Assembly: GCA_002779595.1 (NCBI GenBank)
Contig: PEWF01000093.1
Span: 1 to 6,155, forward strand
Direction: 5' to 3'
Source: an archaeon CG07_land_8_20_14_0_80_38_8
Lineage (GTDB): Archaea > Nanobdellota > Nanobdellia > Tiddalikarchaeales > Tiddalikarchaeaceae
DNA length: 6,155 nt
Part shown: in pieces, positions 1-5,901 of the stretch
Position numbering within the stretch: position 1 is the first letter of the stretch
Layout of the letters: every line of letters starts with the position of its first letter
Notes under the pieces: generated by a model
Databases searched by the model: none
What the model was told of the DNA's origin: nothing
What the model saw: the letters and a program-made list of their open reading frames with translations, nothing else
Position numbers and translations under genes: made by a program

Positions 1-3
1 AAG

Positions 4-15
4 TTTTAAATAAAA
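4..15 (+). promoter_or_regulatory. TATA-like box of the secreted-protein gene
   Basis: The A/T run TTTTAAATAAAA is centred about 27 bp upstream of the ATG at 37. This is the distance expected when an archaeal TATA box directs transcription to begin at the start codon. No Shine-Dalgarno sequence lies between it and the ATG, which supports a leaderless mRNA. The call rests on composition and spacing only, in DNA that is AT-rich throughout. Confidence 0.5.
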
Positions 16-36
16 TTCGCAATTCAATAATTGTTA

Positions 37-642
37 ATGAAAAAATTTGCACTATTATTTGCACTCTTGCTAATAATGCCTGTTTTTGCGCAGGAATCTG
101 AAATTGCTGAACAACCATTCCTTTTAATGTGCCAGAATCTGCAGAATATGAGCTTCAGCTTCGGCAATATTAACGGCACAAATTATGACAACGTGACTGA
201 AGTTCCCCAGCAAGTGCTGGATTACGTGAACCTGAGAATTCCCGATAATGAGGATGTGCAGGCAAAATTAGAGCATATTAATAATACTATTTTCAACATT
301 GAAATATTATACAACGGCACTGTATGCTTTAACGGAAGCGTGGGCTTCAACAGCGAAGGCTTTGAATTCTTAAAGCTTGAAAGAGCAGAAGCAAATAAGA
401 GTGATATTTTTGTGCACGCTGATTTGTATCCTGTTGAAGAATTAATAATGGAATGGAGGAACGTGAATAATAATGCTGAATCAAATCCTATGTCAATTGT
501 CGGGCTTTTCTTCAGGACAGCGCTGGGTTTTGTAAGTTACGTTTTCAGCGATGACTTAAAAGTTGAGCCGATTCTCGGCATCCCGAAAGTTTTTGACATG
601 TTCCAAATATTATTCCAATTGCCGGCTTTAGTGCAAAGTTAA
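37..642 (+). CDS. Secreted, sequon-rich protein of unknown function
   Basis: This 201-residue protein matches no family that I recognise with confidence. Residues 1-18 form a classical signal peptide: two lysines, a hydrophobic core, then Val-Phe-Ala before Gln19, a good signal peptidase I site. The mature part has seven N-X-S/T sequons (Asn37, 46, 52, 82, 93, 99 and 120), as expected of an archaeal surface protein glycosylated by AglB, and only two cysteines (32 and 97), which could form a disulfide. The middle (about 80-130) alternates like beta strands. Residues 149-201 are hydrophobic or amphipathic without an obvious membrane helix. A TTG at 31 is in frame, but the ATG at 37 is preferred because it leaves the signal peptide intact and sits 27 bp from the TATA-like box. 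The gene converges on smc with a 9-bp gap. Export is well supported; function is not. Confidence 0.8.
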   Translation: MKKFALLFALLLIMPVFAQESEIAEQPFLLMCQNLQNMSFSFGNINGTNYDNVTEVPQQVLDYVNLRIPDNEDVQAKLEHINNTIFNIEILYNGTVCFNGSVGFNSEGFEFLKLERAEANKSDIFVHADLYPVEELIMEWRNVNNNAESNPMSIVGLFFRTALGFVSYVFSDDLKVEPILGIPKVFDMFQILFQLPALVQS

Positions 643-651
643 AAATTATTT
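641..651 (-). terminator. Possible T-tract terminator after smc
   Basis: On the minus strand, the stop codon of smc is followed within 6 bases by a run of five T residues (641-645). Archaeal RNA polymerase can terminate at short T tracts without a hairpin. The tract lies in the 9-bp gap between the convergent genes and at the end of the opposing stop codon. No stem-loop is visible, so this is weak. Confidence 0.25.
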
Positions 652-3600
652 CTATTCAGGCAGTTTCAGAGTTATAATCTTGCTCACACCGTCAGGATTC
701 ATGCTTGTCCCGTACAAGTAATCTGCTTCGCTGATTACGTTATCATTATGGCTGATAATGATTAACTGCGTTTTCTCACTATACTGCTTGCATAACTGCC
801 CGAAACGCGTGGCGTTCTCCTTGTCAAGTGAGGCATCAACTTCATCCATGATGTAGAAAGGCGCAGGGTCGTATTCCTGAAGTGCGAATATGAAACTCAG
901 CGCAGTGAGCGTTTTCTCTCCGCCGCTCATGCTTTTCAGGGTTAATATTTTTTTGCCTTTCGGGCGCGCCTTAATGTCAATCCCGCCCTGAATAGGGTTG
1001 GTTTCGTCCTCAATAATCAAATTTGCAGTCCCGCCGGGGCTGAGGATTCCGAATATTCTTTCAAAATTTGCCTGTATTTCCCTGAAAGTTTCAAGGAAAG
1101 TTGACTGCTTCTTTGCCTCAATGTCCTCCATTGTTTTAACAATAGAAAGATTCTCCTCTTCCAGCAAGTCCATTTTTTCCCTTACATTGTTGAATTCTTC
1201 CTCAACAGTTTTGAACACGTCCAATGCTTTAAGGTTGACATTGCCGAAAGTTTCCAGTTTCTTTTCCAGCAAAAATATTTCATGCTCCAAATCCTTGACG
1301 TTTTTATTGACGCTTTCAATCTTCAAGTCCTCATACTCCTTGAACCTGAATTCCAAACCTTCAATTTTTCCCTTAATCTCTGCCAGTAATAATTTTGAAT
1401 TGTTCACCTTCTCCTCGTCATCGTTGATGTGAAGCTTTAATTCTTCAATTTTTAATTTCAGATTATTCCTTTCCTGCTCTGATTTTTCCTTCTTCTCGTA
1501 ATTATTTTTTAATTTATCCTCAAATTTTCCCTCCTCCTTTTCATAAACTGCCAATTGGCTCTTATTATTCTTCAACTGCTTCTCAAATTCCTTGATTTCA
1601 TTCTCAAAACTTTCCAGTTGCTTTTTCAAATCAGCCCTTATTTTTTCCAGATTAATTATTTCCCTGTCTTTTAACTGCTCAAGCCTTGAAGTCTTGATGC
1701 CTTTGTTCACGCTTGACGCGTTAAGTTTGCCTTCTAATTCGTTGATTAATTTTCTGGTTTCTTCAAAAGTTTCAATGCTGAAAGTTTTTTCATACCTGCG
1801 CAATTCCTCCTCCTTGATTATTAATTCGTCGCTTAACCTGCTGGTTTCATCCTTTAACTTTCCTAATTTTTTCGCATCAAAACCCCTGCTCTTATTCTCC
1901 AAATCACCTATTAACATGTTCAAATTCTTGATTTCAGTATCAAGCGAAGCCCTCTTCTCCCTTAAACTCATGATGTTGTTGTCATTCTCCCTTTTCGAAG
2001 CGAGCATTTTTTCAAGAATGCTTCTTAATTTTTCAGATTCACTTTTCAAATCATCAGCATTATCATCTTCATTCCTGCTTGCAATCTTCACATCATTTTC
2101 CTGCCTCCTGAAGCCTCCGGTGATTGCCCCGCTTTTCTCAATCAAATCACCCTTTAAAGTAACCATCCTGATTTTTCCTATGCCGACTTTTTTTGCAGTT
2201 TCAACGCTTTCAACAATTAATGTGTCCCTGAAAACGTACTCGAAAATGTTCCCGTATTTCCTGTCAAAATCAATCAAATTAATTGCGTAATCAATCACTC
2301 CCGGAACGCTCCTGAAACCCTCAGGTTTAGGATAGCCCTTAATCTTGTTCAAAGGCAGGAAAGTAATCACCCCCAATTTATTATTTCTTAAGAATTTAAT
2401 GCATTCATTTGCAATGTCCTCATTCCTAACCACCACGTTCAATAACCTGCTTCCTGCAGCGACTTTAACAGGCAGTTCATACTGGGGATTAACATTGCAT
2501 AACTGGCTTACAGTGCCTTCAACGCCGTGAATTTCCTGCTTTACCAATTCCTTCAATCCCCTTCCTCCTGCTCTTAATCCCATATTTTCCTGCATTTTCA
2601 GGCGTTCAATCTTCCTTCTTAATGCGTCAATCTTATTAGTTGCCTGTTCAACCTTGACTGCCAATTCACTGCTGAGATTAATTTCCTGCTCTAATTTTTT
2701 CAGAACTTTTTCCATTAAATCAGTTTTTGCAATTAATTCCTCCTGATAATCCTTGAAATTATTGAAATTTTCCTGCTTCCTGATTAATGCCTCTTCCTCG
2801 CTGCGATTCGTTAATAATGCTTCTTTTAATTCATTAACCATTGCCTTAACGTCAAAAAAACTAATCTCTTTCTGGCTTCCTGCATTATCCCTTAATTCGC
2901 CTAATTGCTTGTTTGCATCCTTGATTTCTGCTTCATACTTTTTAATATCCTTTTCTAATTTTTCAGCCTCTTTTTCGTAGTCCATTAAATTTTTGACAAT
3001 CTGCGCGTCCCTTGACTTAATTCTTTCAACTTCATTCTTATGGCTTTTAATGTTGACTTCCAGATTATTAACTTCATCCTTAATCGTTTTTATTTTGTCA
3101 TCCAGTTCCTTCTTTTTCGCAGCTCCTGCTGCGCCCAATAATTTGTTCAAAGATTCAATCTCATCATTCAGGGATTTAATCTTGCTTTCAGCGCTGCCTA
3201 TTTTTTCAGTATTGGCGCGTATTTTCTCCCTTAATTTCTCAGTTTTTTCCTCAACACTTGCGTATTCCTCTTTCTTGTTGCTTAACTGCTTGAATACTAA
3301 TCTTCCCTTCATACTCCTTAACTGTTCCTTGGTATTCTGGAATTGTTCAGCAGTTTTTTTCTCCTTCTTTAATTCATTCAGATGCTTCTGCCTTTCCTTC
3401 AATAAAATATTAGTTTCCTTTATTTTTTCCGAAACTTTTTCCAGTTCCTTCATTGCTTTTTCCTTTTTCTCTTCATAAGTTGATATTCCGCTGATGCGCT
3501 CAATAATTTCAGAACGTTCAGCACTGCTCATGTCGACAAATTTTGCAATATTGCCCTGCATTATCATGTTAAAACCTTCAGGGCTTAAACCCACGTAATC

Positions 3601-3987
3601 CAGCAAGTTAATAACCTCGCTTCTTGTAGTTTTTTTCCCGTTAATCATGTAATCGCTGTGCCCTTCCTTGTTAATCCTTCTGTTAATCTCGACATAATCG
3701 TCCTCAACAGGGAAAACTTTGTCCTCATTTGAGAATATTATTTTAACGCCTGAATTATTCGCCGGCTTGCCTTTCTTTCCGCCGTTAAAAATCAAGTGCG
3801 ACAATTTTTCAGTCCTTAACCCTTTCTTGCTCAGCCTTCCAAGAACAAAACTTATAGCTTCGCTTATGTTGCTCTTCCCGCTGCCGTTCGGGCCTATTAT
3901 GAGGTTAAGTTTGTCCATGAACTTAATCTCTGTTTTGCCGCCAAAACTTTTGAAGTTCTCAATTACTAACTTCTTAATGTGAACCAT
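652..3987 (-). CDS. smc: Chromosome segregation ATPase SMC
   Basis: This 1111-residue protein is a complete SMC, the ATP-driven DNA-loop-extruding and chromosome-organising ATPase that acts as a homodimer, usually with ScpA/ScpB-type kleisin partners. The N-terminal head has Walker A GPNGSGKS (32-39), an R-loop Arg58 and a Q-loop Gln144. A lysine/glutamate-rich coiled-coil arm leads to a hinge at about 472-628, with the typical GVITFLPL and SGAITGG segments. A second arm returns to the C-terminal head, which has signature SMSGGEK (1019-1025), Walker B FYIMDE (Asp1048, catalytic Glu1049) and H-loop His1080. There is no zinc-hook CxxC, which excludes Rad50. It is slightly shorter than the usual 1150-1190 residues, and the shortfall appears to be in the arms. 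The ATG at 3987 gives the expected start, MVHIKKLVIENFKSF. It lies 29 bp after minD on the same strand. No kleisin gene is in the window. Confidence 0.97.
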   Translation of the reverse strand: MVHIKKLVIENFKSFGGKTEIKFMDKLNLIIGPNGSGKSNISEAISFVLGRLSKKGLRTEKLSHLIFNGGKKGKPANNSGVKIIFSNEDKVFPVEDDYVEINRRINKEGHSDYMINGKKTTRSEVINLLDYVGLSPEGFNMIMQGNIAKFVDMSSAERSEIIERISGISTYEEKKEKAMKELEKVSEKIKETNILLKERQKHLNELKKEKKTAEQFQNTKEQLRSMKGRLVFKQLSNKKEEYASVEEKTEKLREKIRANTEKIGSAESKIKSLNDEIESLNKLLGAAGAAKKKELDDKIKTIKDEVNNLEVNIKSHKNEVERIKSRDAQIVKNLMDYEKEAEKLEKDIKKYEAEIKDANKQLGELRDNAGSQKEISFFDVKAMVNELKEALLTNRSEEEALIRKQENFNNFKDYQEELIAKTDLMEKVLKKLEQEINLSSELAVKVEQATNKIDALRRKIERLKMQENMGLRAGGRGLKELVKQEIHGVEGTVSQLCNVNPQYELPVKVAAGSRLLNVVVRNEDIANECIKFLRNNKLGVITFLPLNKIKGYPKPEGFRSVPGVIDYAINLIDFDRKYGNIFEYVFRDTLIVESVETAKKVGIGKIRMVTLKGDLIEKSGAITGGFRRQENDVKIASRNEDDNADDLKSESEKLRSILEKMLASKRENDNNIMSLREKRASLDTEIKNLNMLIGDLENKSRGFDAKKLGKLKDETSRLSDELIIKEEELRRYEKTFSIETFEETRKLINELEGKLNASSVNKGIKTSRLEQLKDREIINLEKIRADLKKQLESFENEIKEFEKQLKNNKSQLAVYEKEEGKFEDKLKNNYEKKEKSEQERNNLKLKIEELKLHINDDEEKVNNSKLLLAEIKGKIEGLEFRFKEYEDLKIESVNKNVKDLEHEIFLLEKKLETFGNVNLKALDVFKTVEEEFNNVREKMDLLEEENLSIVKTMEDIEAKKQSTFLETFREIQANFERIFGILSPGGTANLIIEDETNPIQGGIDIKARPKGKKILTLKSMSGGEKTLTALSFIFALQEYDPAPFYIMDEVDASLDKENATRFGQLCKQYSEKTQLIIISHNDNVISEADYLYGTSMNPDGVSKIITLKLPE

Positions 3988-4011
3988 TTATTTAAAATAA
4001 GAATTATTCTC

Positions 4012-4020
4012 TATTTTTAA
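4012..4020 (-). promoter_or_regulatory. Possible separate TATA box for smc
   Basis: On the minus strand TTAAAAATA overlaps the minD stop codon and is centred about 29 bp before the smc ATG. The 29-bp minD-smc gap has no Shine-Dalgarno motif, unlike what a downstream operon gene would normally need. A private leaderless promoter would explain this. The evidence is spacing plus the missing ribosome-binding site, so confidence is low. Confidence 0.3.
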
Positions 4021-4787
4021 TACTTTTTGAAGAAAGAGAGCAGTTTTTCAAGAAAAGATTCATTCCTGTAATACTCCTTTCCTATCAAAGTGTGGGCAAG
4101 TTTCCTGAAACTCTCCCCGCTCCTGCTTTTGGGATACAAATTAGCCACTGGTTTTTTCAGGTTAATGCTGTACTCGACAAATTTTTCTTTCGGGATTATT
4201 TCCAATACTTTCTTGCCAAGAATTTCCTCCACATCGTTAACAGTAATGTCTTTGAATTTCTGGTTCTCCTCCTTGTTGACTACTATGCCTGAGATTGGAA
4301 TCCAGTTATTCTCCGCGTACTCGACTAATTTGTAGGCATCCGCAACTGAAGGAAGATCGGGAGTAGTTACGAGCAATAATTCATCGCTTGCCTTGATAGC
4401 ATTCAATGCTTCATCACCCAAGCCCGCAGCGCAGTCAATCAATACCAAATCGTATTCTTTCTTCACAGAATCAATCTTCTGCTTTAACATTCCCAATTTT
4501 ACATTGTCCAAATCATTCAAATAAATCCCGCCCAATAATACGTGAAAGCCCAAGTCATGCTTGTAAATCGCTTCAGTAATGTCAACACTGCCTTTTAACA
4601 CGTCATGAATTGTAAGAATATTCCTTGAAGAAGTGCCCAAGTGCAGCCCCAAATTCGCGCCAGTAATATTCGCGTCAACAGCAAGAACTTTATAGCCCAT
4701 TTTTGACATGATTGAGGAGAGGTTTGAAACAGTCGTGGTTTTCCCGACTCCTCCTTTAACGCTTGCCACACAAATTACTCTTGCCAT
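4017..4787 (-). CDS. minD: MinD/ParA-family ATPase with a C-terminal amphipathic helix
   Basis: This 256-residue P-loop ATPase belongs to the MinD/ParA (SIMIBI) class, which positions cellular cargo by ATP-dependent dimerisation and membrane or DNA binding. Residues 10-18 hold the deviant Walker A motif VKGGVGKTT, with signature Lys11 and P-loop Lys16. The switch motif DAN starts at Asp38, and Walker B LVLIDCAAGL has Asp118; the D-x-A-A-G-L form is typical of MinD rather than ParA. The last residues, FLEKLLSFFKKY (245-256), can form a cationic amphipathic helix resembling the MinD membrane-targeting sequence. Many archaea have several MinD paralogues, and some position polar structures rather than the division site, so the exact cargo is uncertain. 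No MinC or MinE is nearby. It precedes smc by 29 bp on the same strand and is divergent from the HAD gene. The ATG at 4787 starts exactly at the conserved first strand (MARVICVASVKGG). Confidence 0.93.
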   Translation of the reverse strand: MARVICVASVKGGVGKTTTVSNLSSIMSKMGYKVLAVDANITGANLGLHLGTSSRNILTIHDVLKGSVDITEAIYKHDLGFHVLLGGIYLNDLDNVKLGMLKQKIDSVKKEYDLVLIDCAAGLGDEALNAIKASDELLLVTTPDLPSVADAYKLVEYAENNWIPISGIVVNKEENQKFKDITVNDVEEILGKKVLEIIPKEKFVEYSINLKKPVANLYPKSRSGESFRKLAHTLIGKEYYRNESFLEKLLSFFKKY

Positions 4788-4808
4788 TGTTGTAAATACT
4801 TATTATTA

Positions 4809-4824
4809 TCTTTTATTTTTATAA
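4809..4824 (-). promoter_or_regulatory. minD promoter (TATA-like region)
   Basis: On the minus strand, TTATAAAA (4824-4817) runs into AATAAAAGA (4817-4809). The second box is centred about 26 bp before the minD ATG, fitting a leaderless transcript; the first would give a leader of about 7 nt. No Shine-Dalgarno sequence precedes the ATG. The same 9-mer, AATAAAAGA, occurs in the opposite orientation in front of the divergent HAD gene. Confidence 0.5.
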
Positions 4825-4840
4825 TTATCTATGAGAAAAC

Positions 4841-4849
4841 AATAAAAGA
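4841..4849 (+). promoter_or_regulatory. TATA-like box of the HAD phosphatase gene
   Basis: AATAAAAGA is centred about 27 bp upstream of the GTG at 4872. It is preceded by the purine-rich GAGAAAAC (4833-4840), which could serve as a TFB recognition element. No Shine-Dalgarno sequence lies before the GTG, so the mRNA is probably leaderless. The 84-bp gap to minD therefore appears to hold two back-to-back promoters. Confidence 0.45.
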
Positions 4850-4871
4850 CAAGAAATAGTCATTAATTATT

Positions 4872-5528
4872 GTGAACACTGCTGCTTTTTTTGATTTGGA
4901 CGGGACAATAGTGGAAGGCACAAGCGGATTAAGGTTTGCAAGATTCCTGTTCAGGAGAAGAATACTTCCCCTGAAAACTTCGCTAATCATACCTTCGCTT
5001 AAAATATTCTACGACCTGGTGAAGGGCGAAGTGAATAAGTACATGGATGAAGTGGATGACATGCTCGGCACGAGCATGAAAGGCGTCAAAAAATCATTGG
5101 TTCAGGAGCAGGCGAAACAATACGCAGGCTTGGAAAAGCATTACATGCGCGCCAACATAGTGAAAGTAATCAATAATCATAAAAAAAACGGCGTAAAATT
5201 ATTCATGTTAAGCGCAAGCCCTGACGAATTAGTGAAGGAAGTCGGCAAAATGCTCGGTTTTGATGAAAGCATAGGCACAAGAATAGAAACCATAGGAGGA
5301 ATTTACACAGGCAGAGTATTAAAGCCGTCATTAATCGGCAAGGACAGGGTTGAAATTGTGAAAAAATTAGCCAAAAAATATAATATTAACTTAAACCAGT
5401 CATTTGCGTACGGGAACTGCGTGAATGACGTTCCAGTGCTTGAAACAGTCGGCAATCCCGTAGCAGTAAACCCCAACAAATACTTAAAACCAATTGCAGT
5501 AAAAAATAATTGGACAATAATGAATTAA
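4872..5528 (+). CDS. HAD-IB (SerB/TIGR01490-like) phosphatase
   Basis: This 218-residue protein is a HAD-superfamily hydrolase of subfamily IB, related to phosphoserine phosphatase SerB; members dephosphorylate small metabolites through an aspartyl-phosphate intermediate. Motif I is FFDLDGT, with nucleophile Asp8 and acid/base Asp10. Motif II is LSAS, with Ser114 or Ser116 as the likely phosphate-binding serine. The motif III lysine is probably Lys157 in IGKDR. Motif IV is YGNCVNDVPVL (180-190). A helical cap lies between about residues 16 and 90, with a basic stretch at 28-30 (RRR). The first acidic residue of motif IV, normally Asp in GDS or GDG, is Asn182 here; Asp186 is kept. The Asp normally binds Mg2+, so activity may be altered. 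GTG at 4872 is the first possible start after an in-frame TAG at 4857 and gives the correct N-terminus. The substrate is unknown, and the neighbours do not suggest one. Confidence 0.85.
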   Translation: MNTAAFFDLDGTIVEGTSGLRFARFLFRRRILPLKTSLIIPSLKIFYDLVKGEVNKYMDEVDDMLGTSMKGVKKSLVQEQAKQYAGLEKHYMRANIVKVINNHKKNGVKLFMLSASPDELVKEVGKMLGFDESIGTRIETIGGIYTGRVLKPSLIGKDRVEIVKKLAKKYNINLNQSFAYGNCVNDVPVLETVGNPVAVNPNKYLKPIAVKNNWTIMN

Positions 5529-5551
5529 ATGTTGGTGTTTAATCACAACAT
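5529..5551. promoter_or_regulatory. Candidate operator dyad 1, upstream of the TATA box
   Basis: The arms ATGTTGGTGTT (5529-5539) and AATCACAACAT (5541-5551) match as an inverted repeat at 8 of 11 positions, including six perfect outer bases (ATGTTG/CAACAT). The centre is 5540. The dyad directly abuts the TATA box, where TFB would bind. The half-site TGTTGGT begins 10 bp left of the centre, exactly as in the second dyad. It probably binds a dimeric regulator, perhaps the adjacent winged-helix protein. Confidence 0.5.
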
Positions 5552-5560
5552 TTATAAATA
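5551..5560 (+). promoter_or_regulatory. TATA box of the winged-helix/cdc48 operon
   Basis: TTTATAAATA is close to the archaeal box A consensus and is the best promoter element in the window. Its centre is about 31 bp from the ATG at 5587, which would start transcription near 5582-5583 and give a leader of about 5 nt. It lies between two inverted repeats. Confidence 0.65.
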
Positions 5561-5563
5561 ATG

Positions 5564-5588
5564 ATTGTTGGTATAAAATACAAACAAT
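5564..5588. promoter_or_regulatory. Candidate operator dyad 2, over the start codon
   Basis: The arms ATTGTTGGTAT (5564-5574) and ATACAAACAAT (5578-5588) are inverted repeats matching at 10 of 11 positions around an AAA centre at 5575-5577. The only mismatch is G5570 against A5582. The element spans the predicted transcription start and the first two bases of the ATG. A protein bound here would block RNA polymerase, the usual way archaeal repressors act. Since the transcript would start near 5583, the left arm would not be in the RNA, so a DNA operator is more likely than an RNA hairpin. Confidence 0.6.
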
Positions 5589-5901
5589 GTTGGGTTTGGA
5601 TTTATATAATGTTGATGAGCAGAAGAAATTCTTAAAAGAACTGGACATGCTTGAATGCTTGACTCAGAAGAGGATTGAGATAATCAGGGCAATAGCCAGC
5701 AGCCAGCCTAAAAGCATTCGAGCGCTTTCAAGACTTCTTGAAAGAAACATTAAAAACGTGTTTGAGGATTTATTGCTGCTTGAAAGGAATAACTTTATTA
5801 GTTTTCACGAAGAAGGTAAAAATAGGCAGCCAATAATCAGAGTCAGGAAAATAGTATTTTACTTCAATAATAAAGGTGGAGAACATGGCGGACAAGGATA
5901 A
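5587..5901 (+). CDS. Winged-helix transcriptional regulator (HVO_A0114/COG4190-like)
   Basis: This 104-residue protein is a small winged helix-turn-helix DNA-binding protein. Helix 1 is around TQKRIEIIRAIA (26-37). SIRALSRLLER (43-53) forms helix 2 and the turn, and NIKNVFEDLLLLERNNFI (54-71) is the recognition helix. A basic wing follows (EEGKNRQPIIRVRKIVFYF, 75-93). The pattern K-N-V-x-x-D-L followed by a Pro-containing wing resembles the archaeal HVO_A0114/COG4190 putative regulators; this assignment is from memory of the family pattern. The first 25 residues may help dimerisation. The tail after Phe93 (NNKGGEHGGQG) is encoded by the Shine-Dalgarno and start region of the next gene, so its glycines probably reflect that overlap rather than protein function. 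ATG 5587 is the only in-frame ATG after the stop at 5521. Two dyads in its promoter suggest autoregulation. It shares an operon with cdc48. Confidence 0.8.
   Translation: MLGLDLYNVDEQKKFLKELDMLECLTQKRIEIIRAIASSQPKSIRALSRLLERNIKNVFEDLLLLERNNFISFHEEGKNRQPIIRVRKIVFYFNNKGGEHGGQG
5874..5878 (+). promoter_or_regulatory. Shine-Dalgarno site of the cdc48-family gene
   Basis: AGGTG matches the anti-Shine-Dalgarno end of archaeal 16S rRNA and lies 6 nt before the ATG at 5885. It sits inside the winged-helix coding sequence and fixes the start of the overlapping gene. It is the only clear Shine-Dalgarno motif before any gene in the window. Confidence 0.7.

Noticed and set aside
20..33. Inverted repeat CAATT/AATTG before the secreted-protein gene
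   Set aside because: Five A/T-heavy arm bases with a 4-bp spacer are expected by chance in DNA this AT-rich.
31..36. TTG at 31 as the start of the secreted-protein gene
   Set aside because: The ATG two codons later starts a cleaner signal peptide and is better placed relative to the TATA-like box.
998..3982. Several open frames on the plus strand opposite smc (61-232 codons)
   Set aside because: Their translations are monotonous Ser/Phe/Leu strings, the expected antisense of Lys/Glu/Asn-rich coiled-coil codons, and none has a promoter, ribosome-binding site or domain.
652..3987. Rad50 or another hook-containing coiled-coil ATPase instead of SMC
   Set aside because: The centre has a full SMC hinge domain and no CxxC zinc hook, and both head motifs are SMC-like.
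4000..4010. Palindrome AGAAT-T-ATTCT in the minD-smc gap
   Set aside because: It is only five bases per arm, has no T tract or second copy, and can be explained by chance in AT-rich DNA.
4090..4335. Two overlapping plus-strand frames opposite minD
   Set aside because: They lie antisense to a fully conserved MinD and overlap each other in different frames without any family pattern.
5587..5901. Toxin-antitoxin module with the winged-helix protein as antitoxin regulator
   Set aside because: Related regulators can sit in such modules, but the coupled partner here is a Cdc48-type unfoldase and no toxin-like small gene is next to it.
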